A stretch of DNA of 16,860 bases from an uncultured Oscillospiraceae bacterium. GTDB lineage: Bacteria; Bacillota; Clostridia; Oscillospirales; Oscillospiraceae. Shown here piece by piece: positions 1 to 7,131 of the stretch. How positions within the stretch are numbered: the stretch's first letter is position 1; each line of letters begins with the position of its first letter. Location of the stretch: positions 1-16,860 of the forward strand of contig CANQUO010000020.1 of NCBI GenBank assembly GCA_947627085.1, read 5' to 3'. Under the pieces are notes generated by a model. That model worked only from the letters and a program-made list of their open reading frames with translations, was not told the origin of the DNA and made no database searches. The position numbers and the translations under genes were made by a program.

Positions 1-60
1 CCCCGCGTCGCGCTTATCGTCGCTGAGCTTGAAGCTTTCGCGTATCTCTTTATAGGTCAT
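1..60 (-). CDS. Unidentified protein, first 20 codons only (runs off window)
   Basis: An ATG at position 60 on the minus strand opens a frame that begins MTYKEIRESFKLSDDKR and stays open to the window edge. A good ribosome site (GAGGTGGAG) lies just upstream, overlapping the stop of the ROK kinase gene 8 nt away. The tight spacing and shared direction make it the next gene of the operon that starts with the DUF3810 gene. Twenty residues are too few to name a family. Confidence 0.6.
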   Translation of the reverse strand, partial: MTYKEIRESFKLSDDKRDAG

Positions 61-68
61 ACTCCACC

Positions 69-1001
69 TCACACAAGCAGTGCCCGGAAGGCCCCGTATA
101 TGCCCGCGTCGTTTGAGAGCGTCGCAAGGCCGATGGGCGTTTTTTTGCAGGCGGGGAAGGCGTATTTTTCAAAGCTTTTTCGCACTCTCGTCAAAAGCGC
201 GTCCCCGGCATGGGAGACCCCGCCGCCGAGAAGGATGATCTCCGGGTCCACGATATTCGCCGCCGCCGCCAGACCCCGGCCCAGGTAGTCGGAGAATACG
301 TCGGCTATGCGCATGGCCAGGGGATCGCCCGCGATGGCCGCGTCCCAGCACGATTTGGCGTCCAGCTTCGGGACGGACCGCAGAGTGGAGGGCTCGTCGG
401 TGGCGGCGAGCAGCTCGGTGGCGATGCGCACGTTGCCCGTGGCGGAGGCGTACTGCTCAAGGCACCCACGGGAGCCGCAGGCGCACTGGCGCTTCTCCCC
501 GGGCTCGATGGGTATGTGGCCCAGCTCCCCGCCGGCCCCGTGGGCGCCGTTCAGGCACTTGCCGTCGATTATTATGCCGCCGCCCACGCCGGTGCCCAGG
601 GTCACGAGAATGAGGCTTGAGTAGCCCTTGCCGCCGCCCATCCAGTATTCGCCCAACGCCGCCATATTGGCGTCGTTGCCGCCGGTTGAGCGAAGGCCCG
701 TTATTTTCGTAAGCTCGTCAAGAAGGGGCATGTGGTCCCAGCTTAAGTTTACCGCGCTGGCGGAGCCGTCCTTATGTATCTGCCCGGGCACGCCGATGCC
801 GATGCCGATGTAATCGGAGGGGGCGAAGGGGTATTTTTTCATGTCGGCCAATATGGACCGGGCTATGTCCCCGGGTATGTTCCGGCCGCCGTTTGAGGTG
901 TCGGTGTCGATGAACCATTTTTCCAAAAGCGTACCGTCGGTGGAGAAGAGGCTCATCTTCACGGTAGTGCCGCCCAGGTCCACGCCAAAGCCGTATTTCA
1001 T
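69..1001 (-). CDS. ROK family sugar kinase (glucokinase-like)
   Basis: A 310-residue cytoplasmic protein with all ROK landmarks. They are the N-terminal phosphate-binding DLGGT (residues 8-12), the GGNDAN segment with the likely catalytic base Asp110, TLGTGVGGG (134-142), GELGH with zinc ligand His162, and the zinc cysteines in QCACGSRGCLEQ (172-183, Cys173/175/180). A second glycine-rich ATP site ILLGGGVS lies near 256-263. ROK proteins with this zinc motif phosphorylate free hexoses such as glucose or N-acetylmannosamine; there is no N-terminal HTH, so this is a kinase and not a ROK repressor. Substrate cannot be decided from sequence. The start has a strong AAGGAGA site. It lies 12 nt after the DUF6873-like gene and 8 nt before the next gene, so it is co-transcribed with both. 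Full length for the family. Confidence 0.93.
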   Translation of the reverse strand: MKYGFGVDLGGTTVKMSLFSTDGTLLEKWFIDTDTSNGGRNIPGDIARSILADMKKYPFAPSDYIGIGIGVPGQIHKDGSASAVNLSWDHMPLLDELTKITGLRSTGGNDANMAALGEYWMGGGKGYSSLILVTLGTGVGGGIIIDGKCLNGAHGAGGELGHIPIEPGEKRQCACGSRGCLEQYASATGNVRIATELLAATDEPSTLRSVPKLDAKSCWDAAIAGDPLAMRIADVFSDYLGRGLAAAANIVDPEIILLGGGVSHAGDALLTRVRKSFEKYAFPACKKTPIGLATLSNDAGIYGAFRALLV

Positions 1002-1013
1002 GTTTACATCTCC

Positions 1014-1658
1014 TTATTCTTCAATTAAAGAGCCTATATCGCAAAGCTCCGCGCCGGGGAAATATCTCATTTTAACGCCCCGGGAGGCGACAAAATCGCG
1101 TATGGCCTCAAAGTCCGGGTGGCGGCTCAGGTCGCCGTTGAACAGAAGCTCCCCGCCCCCCGTCCCCGACGCGCCGCCGATAAAGCCGGTGTCAAAGCCG
1201 GGGAGAGTGACGAAGCCCTCCCGTATTTTGAGTACCTGAAGCTCCGATACACGCGACAGAGCCGCGAATATGCCGGGGTCCGAGGTTATGACGCTTCTGC
1301 CGTCCACCGGTACGCAGGAGCACCGGGTATAGCCCTGGCGGACGTTTATCTCCCGGTAACCGCACTCACGGCAATATTTTAAAATAGAGGCGTCGGTGAT
1401 GTCAAGACGGTGAATGAGAAAACCATCCAAAATCAGGGCGCACATGGCGGCGTTTTGTGGGTAGGAGGGGAGAGATGGGGGCTTTGCTGTCAATACCGGG
1501 CCCGAAAAGCCCATTTTGCACATGCGAAGGTCCGCGTGGGCCTCCACCCCCGGGCCGTAGCGGGCGTCGTCCTCGATGAGGCACAGTGTGTGCCCACGGC
1601 GGCGAAGGTACTCCGTAAGCTCCGGACAGGCGCGGTGGGAGAGATAGACCCTGCTCAT
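1014..1658 (-). CDS. DUF6873-like protein with a GME (agmatine/arginine deiminase-type) fold
   Basis: A 214-residue soluble protein that I recognise, with moderate confidence, as belonging to a clostridial family annotated DUF6873 'GME fold'. Visible features are HADLRMCKMG (41-50), NVRQGYTRCSC (105-115) followed by a TSDPG turn (125-129), a Gly-rich GFDTGFIGGASG (154-165), FNGDLSRHPD (173-182) and a C-terminal ELCDIGS. The alternation of short strands and Gly/Asp turns resembles the pentein fold of agmatine and arginine deiminases, but I cannot point to a complete catalytic Cys-His-acid set, so an enzymatic role is open. No signal peptide or membrane segment. The start overlaps the stop of the upstream DUF3810 gene as ATGA, implying translational coupling; no strong ribosome site of its own is visible. 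The function of the family is not established to my knowledge. Confidence 0.72.
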   Translation of the reverse strand: MSRVYLSHRACPELTEYLRRRGHTLCLIEDDARYGPGVEAHADLRMCKMGFSGPVLTAKPPSLPSYPQNAAMCALILDGFLIHRLDITDASILKYCRECGYREINVRQGYTRCSCVPVDGRSVITSDPGIFAALSRVSELQVLKIREGFVTLPGFDTGFIGGASGTGGGELLFNGDLSRHPDFEAIRDFVASRGVKMRYFPGAELCDIGSLIEE

Positions 1659-2764
1659 GCCGTCGCCGCCTTGAGGTAATAGGTCACAAGGAGCTCCACG
1701 CAGGCGTCGTAGGAGCGTATGCCCAGGGGTTGTCCCTGGGCCTTTAAATACCCGTCGTAGACCTTGGAGCTGACCTCCTCAATAGGCCCCGCGAAGCTTG
1801 CCCAGTAGGCGTTGTTGTCACGCCAGTCTATAAGCATGGGCCCGGTGATGAGCGCCGAGAGCTCCCGCCATGCGTCCGGGTCCGTCTCATAGAGGGCGTT
1901 TGAGAGATAGATCGCGCCGCTTAAGTAGCCGGAATATACATATACCGGGTCACCGGAGCTTATGGAGGCCGCCACGCCCACGAAATTCGCCTCCGTCTCG
2001 GAGTAGATGCCCTGCTGATGGGCAAGCTCATGGGCGATGGTGCAGGGGATAAGGCACCCGGGGGCGTCGATATTTATGTTTGACTCCCCTGAGAAGGGGA
2101 AATATACACCCGTAAAGCCCATGTGGGAGGACAGACGGGAGAAGAGATACATCTTTTTCGGTATTCTTGACGAGGCGGAGAGGAAGGGAAATTCCTGATT
2201 TAATCCGGTATATAGCCCTTTTGAAGAGCTTATGTACCCGTCCATGTCCTCGGCCCAGTGGCCCTCCGCGTCGCGGCTCACATCGCCTGCGTGCAGGGCG
2301 GCGTTTTTGAGGAAATATTCCGTCACCGCCCGAAGGTCCTCCTTCGGTATGGGCGCGGTCTCGATACCGCTTTTTTCGGTGAAGGAGTCGGAGCGGTAAT
2401 CGATGGCGAAGCACCAGAGGAAAAAGCAGAATATGTACAAAAGAGTGAGCAGCAGCGTAAGAGCCCCGCGAAGAAGCACGGCGAGGTGCTTATCGGCCTT
2501 TACGGTGAGGACGACAGTCCTTATAACGTGCCATATGACAAATACCCCGGCGGCTATGTACTCAAGCTCCATGACGGAAAAAGGCAACACGGAAAAGACG
2601 GTGCCAAGAAAATTTTTCACGGGTCGGGAAAAATAATTCGTCACAAAATTCGCGAAGGGCCGGATGCCGGAAAAAATGAGGAATAAAATTATTAAAATTA
2701 CCGGCGGTGCGGCAAAAAGCCACTTTTTCAGTGCGATTTTATTCTTTTTTTCAACAGTCTCCAT
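1655..2764 (-). CDS. DUF3810 family membrane protein, metallopeptidase-like
   Basis: A 369-residue protein with an N-terminal membrane part: hydrophobic stretches at about 17-32, 64-90 and 98-121. A large domain follows, carrying the zincin-type motif HELAHQQG (245-252), with SETEANF just after it, where Glu256 or Glu258 could be the third zinc ligand. This layout (three membrane segments, then a HELAHQxG domain) is characteristic of DUF3810, a family predicted to be a membrane zinc peptidase but, as far as I know, without a proven substrate. The start has AAAGGAGG 8 nt upstream and an extended -10 promoter about 50 nt upstream. It is the first gene of a minus-strand operon with the DUF6873-like protein (4-nt overlap) and the ROK kinase. 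Full length; nothing broken. Confidence 0.85.
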   Translation of the reverse strand: METVEKKNKIALKKWLFAAPPVILIILFLIFSGIRPFANFVTNYFSRPVKNFLGTVFSVLPFSVMELEYIAAGVFVIWHVIRTVVLTVKADKHLAVLLRGALTLLLTLLYIFCFFLWCFAIDYRSDSFTEKSGIETAPIPKEDLRAVTEYFLKNAALHAGDVSRDAEGHWAEDMDGYISSSKGLYTGLNQEFPFLSASSRIPKKMYLFSRLSSHMGFTGVYFPFSGESNINIDAPGCLIPCTIAHELAHQQGIYSETEANFVGVAASISSGDPVYVYSGYLSGAIYLSNALYETDPDAWRELSALITGPMLIDWRDNNAYWASFAGPIEEVSSKVYDGYLKAQGQPLGIRSYDACVELLVTYYLKAATA

Positions 2765-2810
2765 GCCCGCGCCTCCTTTAATTTAAGGCGATAAAAAAAT
2801 ATTTATAAAC

Positions 2811-2839
2811 ATTATAACATATTACGAGGGAAAATTACA
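2811..2839 (-). promoter_or_regulatory. Extended -10 promoter for the DUF3810 operon
   Basis: Read on the minus strand, TGTTATAAT (a perfect TATAAT at 2811-2816 preceded by the extended TGn) sits upstream of the DUF3810 start, giving a leader of about 40 nt. The -35 at 17-nt spacing is TGTAAT, which is poor, so recognition would depend on the extended -10. Confidence 0.55.
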
Positions 2840-2840
2840 C

Positions 2841-2901
2841 TGTAAATAAAAGGTTTACAAAAATTTGAGGGCAGGCAGGGGGCGCTGTAAAGATTTTTAC
2901 C
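2841..2901. repeat. TGTAAA inverted repeats in the divergent promoter region
   Basis: Two small dyads share the half-site TGTAAA. The first is TGTAAA-N7-TTTACA at 2841-2859. The second is TGTAAA-N4-TTTACC at about 2886-2901. They lie between the back-to-back promoters, just upstream of the minus-strand -10 region, a place where a shared regulator could bind. The arms are short and the region is AT-rich, so chance occurrence is possible. No regulator gene lies in the window. Confidence 0.3.
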
Positions 2902-2943
2902 CCGATGTTTATAAAAATTAATCACTTTGTTATCAAATAGTCA

Positions 2944-2972
2944 TTGAAACTTTCGCGCTTGTTTGCTAAAAT
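2944..2972 (+). promoter_or_regulatory. Sigma-A-type promoter for the SLH-polysaccharide deacetylase gene
   Basis: TTGAAA (2944-2949), a 17-nt spacer and TAAAAT (2967-2972), with an extended TGC immediately before the -10. The predicted start near 2979 gives a leader of about 70 nt before the ATG at 3048, which contains a GC-rich hairpin. Confidence 0.7.
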
Positions 2973-2999
2973 ACGACATGTGGAAAAACGATACCAGTA

Positions 3000-3016
3000 C
3001 CGCCGCGCAGCGGCGG
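3000..3016 (+). promoter_or_regulatory. GC-rich hairpin in the 5' leader of the deacetylase mRNA
   Basis: CCGCCGC, loop GCA, GCGGCGG: seven G-C pairs with a three-base loop, placed about 20 nt after the predicted transcription start and 31 nt before the start codon. There is no T-tract after it, so it is not an intrinsic terminator. A role in mRNA stability or as a protein target is possible but unproven. Confidence 0.45.
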
Positions 3017-3047
3017 GCTCAGAAAGAAAGATAGATGGGGTCAAGAT

Positions 3048-5174
3048 ATGAAAAAAGCCGTAGTAACAGTTATTGTGATCGTGCTGGCGGTGCTTTTGAC
3101 GTCGGCGTTTACTATTTCCGCGCTTTGGCCCTCCGCCGGGGCGGACAGGACGCCGCCCCCGGAGGGCGATGCCGGAGGGGAGGACCCGGGAACATTACCG
3201 GCGGCGCCAAACGACCGGGACACCCTGAAGCTTCCGGGCGTCGAGGACCGCCCCACGGAGCCTGAGGCTATCGCGCCCTCCGTGCCCGTGGACCCGGAGA
3301 CCGCCCGGGCCGAGGCCGCGGTCATAATGGAGAAGCTTGGCATAATGTACGGCGTCGGCACCTTGGAGGACGGGACGCCGGATTACGCCCTTGACAAGAC
3401 CCTTACACGCATACAGGCCATGACCTTTGTGGCCAGAGCCATGGGATACGTCAGAGACGGGGTGAACGGGGACTACCCCCACGACTTTACCGACGTGCCG
3501 GACTGGGCCTCGGGCAGTGTGGGCTTCTCCTTCCGGCACGGCATCACCACCGGAAGCGGCGCCCACGTATTCGGCGCCCAGAGGGACGTTACGGGCCGGG
3601 AGCTGGTGACCTTCGCGTTGAGGGGCTTAGGCTACGGTCAGGACTTCAACTGGGAGGAGGCCTGCGCCTTCTCCGACGAGCTGGGCCTTACCTACGGTGA
3701 GCTTGGCGACGGCGTGGAGCCCATCACAAGAGGCGAGACGGCGGAGATAATCGTAAGGATGCTTGAGACCCGGCCCAAGGACGGCTCGGATACCTTTTTA
3801 AGCCGCCTTGTTGACGCGGGGATTGTAAGCCGTGAAAAGATAGATGAGCTGGAGCTTTCTCAGTACGTCAATATATCCGCCGGTACCGGCTACACCGCCG
3901 CCAAGGCCCTTGAGGACTACGGCGGGGCCGCCGTGAACGTACTGCCCCGGGATATAATGCTAAAGAGCATGCCCACGGTCCACGGCTTCATAATAGCCCG
4001 GGACACCGTGGCGGTGCCCTTAAGCGCCATCAAGGGCGCAAGCTATATCACCCTGACTTCAATGGGTGGAGCCGACCTTGGCTACAAGGGCGTTATCGGT
4101 TGCGACGAGGAGCTTGGCATAGCCTACCTTGCCTGCACGGTTGAGGCCCCTGAGTGGGTGGAGAAGGCGTGGCAGGAGAAGTACCCCGCAGAGGAGCCCC
4201 AGCCCGGCGAGCCTGACGCCACCGAGCCCGGAGACCTGGCGGATACTCAGCCCGCCGCGCCGGCAGTCCCCGCCACCCCGACCGAGCCCGCCGCGCCGGC
4301 CGAGCCCCAGACGCCCACTGTGGAGCCCGGCGATATAGTTTACATCGTCTCGGATATGGCCGTGGCCAACGCATACGGTTCTGACGCCTGGAACCAGGCT
4401 CTTGTGATGGTCAGCGACAGCGGGGAGCTTATGGGTATCACGACCCTCACGGGCCCCGCCTTCCCCGAGCCCATGGAGGGGGAGCCCAGGGAGCTCTACG
4501 ACGTGGGACTTGAGCTCTGGCCGGAGCTCTGCCCGCCGGTGAGGCCCCGTGGCATAGACCCCACAAAGCCCATGACGGCCATCACCTACGACGACGGCCC
4601 CAGCAAGACCTACACCCCCATGCTCTTAGACCTCCTTGAGAAGTACCACACCGTGGCCACCTTCTTCGAGGTGGGCACCATGGTCAAGTCAAACCCCCAG
4701 TTCCTCACCAGAATGGAGGCCATGGGCTGCGAGATCGGCAACCACTCCTGGGACCACTCGAACCTTAAGAAGCTGACCGCTCAAGGTGTCAGAAGCCAGA
4801 TAGAGCGGACAGAGGAGCTCATTCGTAGCTACACCGGCCACGACGTGGCGCTGGTCCGTTGCCCCGGCGGCAACTCCAACGCGACGGTGGCGGCAAACGT
4901 TGGCCACCCCATGATCTACTGGACCATCGACACCCGGGACTGGGAGCACCGAAACGCATCCAAGGTCATATCCTCCATACAAAATGACAAAAACCTCGAC
5001 GGCGATATCATTTTGATGCACTCCCTCTACAAATCCACCTACGACGCCTCCGTCACCATTATCCCCTGGATAATAAACAAGGGCTATCAGCCGGTGACCG
5101 TCTCCGAGCTTGCCTTCTTCAGGGGCGTTGAGCTTCAAAACGGCGTCGTCTACTACAAATTCCCCCCGCAGTAA
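3048..5174 (+). CDS. SLH-anchored polysaccharide deacetylase (NodB/CE4), exported
   Basis: A 708-residue exported protein. Residues 1-26 are a signal peptide or membrane anchor (KK, then a long hydrophobic run). Residues about 90-270 hold up to three SLH repeats, the clearest at DFTDVPDWASGSVGF (146-160), for non-covalent attachment to cell-wall polymer. Residues about 300-375 and 428-470 look like a split, degenerate HtrA/trypsin-like domain interrupted by a Pro/Glu/Thr-rich linker (380-427). The catalytic NodB domain follows, with the CE4 motifs in order: TYDDGP (513-518), metal-binding HSWDH (566-570), RCPGG (604-608), DTRDW (628-632) and LMHS (656-659). CE4 enzymes remove N-acetyl or O-acetyl groups from peptidoglycan, chitin-like or xylan chains; a wall glycan is the likely target given the anchor. 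Start: ATGAAAAAA with a modest GGGG site; a good promoter lies 76 nt upstream. The next gene starts 22 nt after the stop. Confidence 0.9.
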   Translation: MKKAVVTVIVIVLAVLLTSAFTISALWPSAGADRTPPPEGDAGGEDPGTLPAAPNDRDTLKLPGVEDRPTEPEAIAPSVPVDPETARAEAAVIMEKLGIMYGVGTLEDGTPDYALDKTLTRIQAMTFVARAMGYVRDGVNGDYPHDFTDVPDWASGSVGFSFRHGITTGSGAHVFGAQRDVTGRELVTFALRGLGYGQDFNWEEACAFSDELGLTYGELGDGVEPITRGETAEIIVRMLETRPKDGSDTFLSRLVDAGIVSREKIDELELSQYVNISAGTGYTAAKALEDYGGAAVNVLPRDIMLKSMPTVHGFIIARDTVAVPLSAIKGASYITLTSMGGADLGYKGVIGCDEELGIAYLACTVEAPEWVEKAWQEKYPAEEPQPGEPDATEPGDLADTQPAAPAVPATPTEPAAPAEPQTPTVEPGDIVYIVSDMAVANAYGSDAWNQALVMVSDSGELMGITTLTGPAFPEPMEGEPRELYDVGLELWPELCPPVRPRGIDPTKPMTAITYDDGPSKTYTPMLLDLLEKYHTVATFFEVGTMVKSNPQFLTRMEAMGCEIGNHSWDHSNLKKLTAQGVRSQIERTEELIRSYTGHDVALVRCPGGNSNATVAANVGHPMIYWTIDTRDWEHRNASKVISSIQNDKNLDGDIILMHSLYKSTYDASVTIIPWIINKGYQPVTVSELAFFRGVELQNGVVYYKFPPQ

Positions 5175-5196
5175 GGCGCGAGGAGGACGATACAAA

Positions 5197-5736
5197 ATGG
5201 GGAAATTACGCCGCGCGATCGAAAGCATAAAGGCTATGTCAACAGCCAGGGATACTGAGAAACTCGCGGAAATGTTTCAAAAAAACGCTGACAATTTCGC
5301 TACTGTCCAGAAGTCCTGGTTCAGGCCCATGACAGATGATGAGCTGAATGCCTTATCTGATTCTGACCTGGAGTTTATCATTCAATATGTAGACATCGCT
5401 ATCTCCATGCATATAAAAGCCATACCGCATAAAGAGGTCAAAGAGATCGTACTTTCTTTTTCAGCAAAGCTATCGGACAGAATTGAACCGTTCATTAGAA
5501 TCGTTTTGGATGCAGTCTCTGTAGATATTAAAATTGACGAGTTATGGAACACAGATCTGGATTTAAATCGCGACATGAAGAGAGAATGCGTATCTTTAGC
5601 GGAAATGATTTGGTTTGAATACCGCCCCTCAGCAAGCGGTGAGCAGTTGATCCGTGACGCGCAAATTATTTGTGAGCATCTCCGAACTCTCTACCCGGCG
5701 GTTCAGGTCAGTTATAATATTGTCGATGAAAACTGA
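5197..5736 (+). CDS. Hypothetical protein, AT-rich orphan gene in the envelope locus
   Basis: A 179-residue protein I do not recognise. The start at 5197 is chosen over an earlier in-frame ATG (5110, inside the deacetylase gene) because GAGGAGG lies just upstream and the earlier start would overlap a conserved gene. It has no signal peptide or membrane segment and looks mostly helical and acidic, with a basic N-terminus (MGKLRRAIESIKAM), a middle with many Ile and Leu residues, and the end IVDEN. Its base composition is unlike its neighbours: three 60-base blocks counted by hand gave 35-42% G+C, against about 67% for a block of the deacetylase, and A/T-ending codons are common. This suggests recent acquisition. 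It is in the same direction as the flanking envelope genes and 22 nt behind the first, so it is probably co-transcribed. Confidence 0.75.
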   Translation: MGKLRRAIESIKAMSTARDTEKLAEMFQKNADNFATVQKSWFRPMTDDELNALSDSDLEFIIQYVDIAISMHIKAIPHKEVKEIVLSFSAKLSDRIEPFIRIVLDAVSVDIKIDELWNTDLDLNRDMKRECVSLAEMIWFEYRPSASGEQLIRDAQIICEHLRTLYPAVQVSYNIVDEN

Positions 5737-5742
5737 TCGACA
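5721..5742 (+). other. Short inverted repeat at the end of the orphan gene
   Basis: TGTCGAT, an 8-nt loop and ATCGACA span the stop codon (5734-5736). The seven-pair stem has no T-tract after it, so it is at most a weak or non-terminating structure. The remaining bases to 5793 are AT-rich with no further gene, ending in the GAGGAAAG ribosome site of the MBOAT gene. Confidence 0.25.
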
Positions 5743-5793
5743 GTCTACATCGCAGGCTATTATCAGTACAAATTATTTTTACTTCGAGGAAAG

Positions 5794-7122
5794 ATGCAGT
5801 TTAACAGTCTTGATTTCATATTTTACTTCCTGCCGGTTTTTCTGGCGGTGTATCATCTGGCGCCGAAGGGCGCCAGGGGGTACATTCTCCCGGCGGGGAG
5901 CTTTATTTTTTACGGCTTTGCCACCGGCTGGAGTTTTATCGACATTGCCGCCCTTATTTTGTGCCTTGCGTGGACGCTTTTGGCGGGGCTGGCGCTTGAG
6001 GGGCGTAAAAATTCCTGGCTTTTGGCGCTGGCGGTGTCCGTGCCTGCGGGGGCGCTTATATTCTTTAAGCTCTACCGGGGAGGGGAGCTGTTGCCGCCGG
6101 GTATGAGCTTTTACGTATTCGGCGTCATCGCCATACTTGTGGAGATAAAAAAGGGCAGGCTACCGGTGAGGGGATATGTTAAGGGGCTTACGACTCAGAT
6201 AACCATGTTCCCGAAGCTCATGTCAGGGCCCATCGCGGACCCGGTGGAGCTAAAGCGCCAAACGGAGAGGCCCCACAAAACCCTTTATACCTTCCACCTG
6301 GGCCTTCAGCAATTCATAATCGGCCTGGGGCTGAAGGTACTGCTGGCCGACAGGCTTGGGGGAGTGTGGTCGAGGGCTGTAATGGCCGGATTTGAGAGTG
6401 TCTCCACGCCATTTGCCTGGCTTGCCCTTCTGTCCTTCTCCTTAAGGCTCTATTTTGACTTCTACGGCTACTCGATGATGGCGGTGGGGCTGGGACATAT
6501 GCTGGGCTATCACCTGCCCATGAACTTTTTGGAGCCGTACAGCTCAAAAAGCGTCAGCGAATTTTACCGCCGCTGGCACGCCACGCTAGGCCGGTGGTTC
6601 AGGGAGTATATCTACATACCCCTTGGCGGGAACAGAAAAGGAAAGCTCAGGACAGTATTGAACCTCGCGGTCGTGTGGCTTCTTACGGACCTTTGGCACG
6701 GCGTCGGCGGGGGCTATCTCATATGGGCCGGGGCGCTCTTCCTGCTAATACTCAACGAACGGCTCTGGCTGAGGAAATATCTTGAGAAAACGAGGGTACT
6801 GCCCCATATCTACACGGTTTTTTTCATACTCCTCACCTGGGCGGCCTTCGCCGCCGGGACAGGGGAGAGGACGATCGCGCTTTTCTCGCGGCTTTTCGGC
6901 GTCGGCGGGATACTCGATATCTCCGATTTTCTCACTTGGGGCGCAAGGTATGCCTGTATGCTGCTGGCGGGAGTATTTTTCGCCACCCCCGTGCCGAAGC
7001 TCATATGGGAGAGGATAAAGCGCCGTTGGTACGCGGACGCTCTATTGTTTGCGGTGTTCTGGGCGGCGGCGTACTTCATGGCCACGGCGGGGCAGGACCC
7101 GTTCATGTATTTTGATTTTTAG
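5794..7122 (+). CDS. MBOAT family O-acyltransferase (AlgI/DltB-like)
   Basis: A 442-residue polytopic membrane protein, full length for the AlgI-type MBOAT group. It starts with the typical FNSLDFIFYFLPVFLAVY and carries the conserved block YRRWHATLGRWFREYIYIPLGG (258-279) with His262, and the presumed catalytic TDLWHG with His302. It ends with the family's familiar DPFMYFDF tail. Proteins of this group pass acyl groups, usually acetyl, from a cytoplasmic donor across the membrane to an exported glycan or teichoic acid, with a separate extracytoplasmic SGNH or DltD-like protein completing the transfer. That partner is encoded 9 nt downstream. DltA/DltC are absent from the window and the partner is SGNH, so O-acetylation is favoured over D-alanylation; the acceptor is not determined. 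The start follows GAGGAAAG at short spacing. Confidence 0.9.
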   Translation: MQFNSLDFIFYFLPVFLAVYHLAPKGARGYILPAGSFIFYGFATGWSFIDIAALILCLAWTLLAGLALEGRKNSWLLALAVSVPAGALIFFKLYRGGELLPPGMSFYVFGVIAILVEIKKGRLPVRGYVKGLTTQITMFPKLMSGPIADPVELKRQTERPHKTLYTFHLGLQQFIIGLGLKVLLADRLGGVWSRAVMAGFESVSTPFAWLALLSFSLRLYFDFYGYSMMAVGLGHMLGYHLPMNFLEPYSSKSVSEFYRRWHATLGRWFREYIYIPLGGNRKGKLRTVLNLAVVWLLTDLWHGVGGGYLIWAGALFLLILNERLWLRKYLEKTRVLPHIYTVFFILLTWAAFAAGTGERTIALFSRLFGVGGILDISDFLTWGARYACMLLAGVFFATPVPKLIWERIKRRWYADALLFAVFWAAAYFMATAGQDPFMYFDF

Positions 7123-7131
7123 GTGAGGGCG

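Noticed and set aside
2886..2901. Hairpin GTAAA-N4-TTTAC as a terminator
   Set aside because: Only five A/T-rich pairs and no T-tract beyond it; noted only as part of the TGTAAA dyads.
4689..5228. A 179-codon open frame antisense to the deacetylase
   Set aside because: It lies opposite the highly conserved CE4 domain, has no convincing ribosome site or family motif, and is the kind of long shadow frame that GC-rich coding DNA produces.
5713..5718. TATAAT inside the end of the orphan gene as a promoter for the MBOAT gene
   Set aside because: No acceptable -35 at 16-18 nt and no extended TG; perfect -10 matches are expected by chance in this AT-rich stretch.
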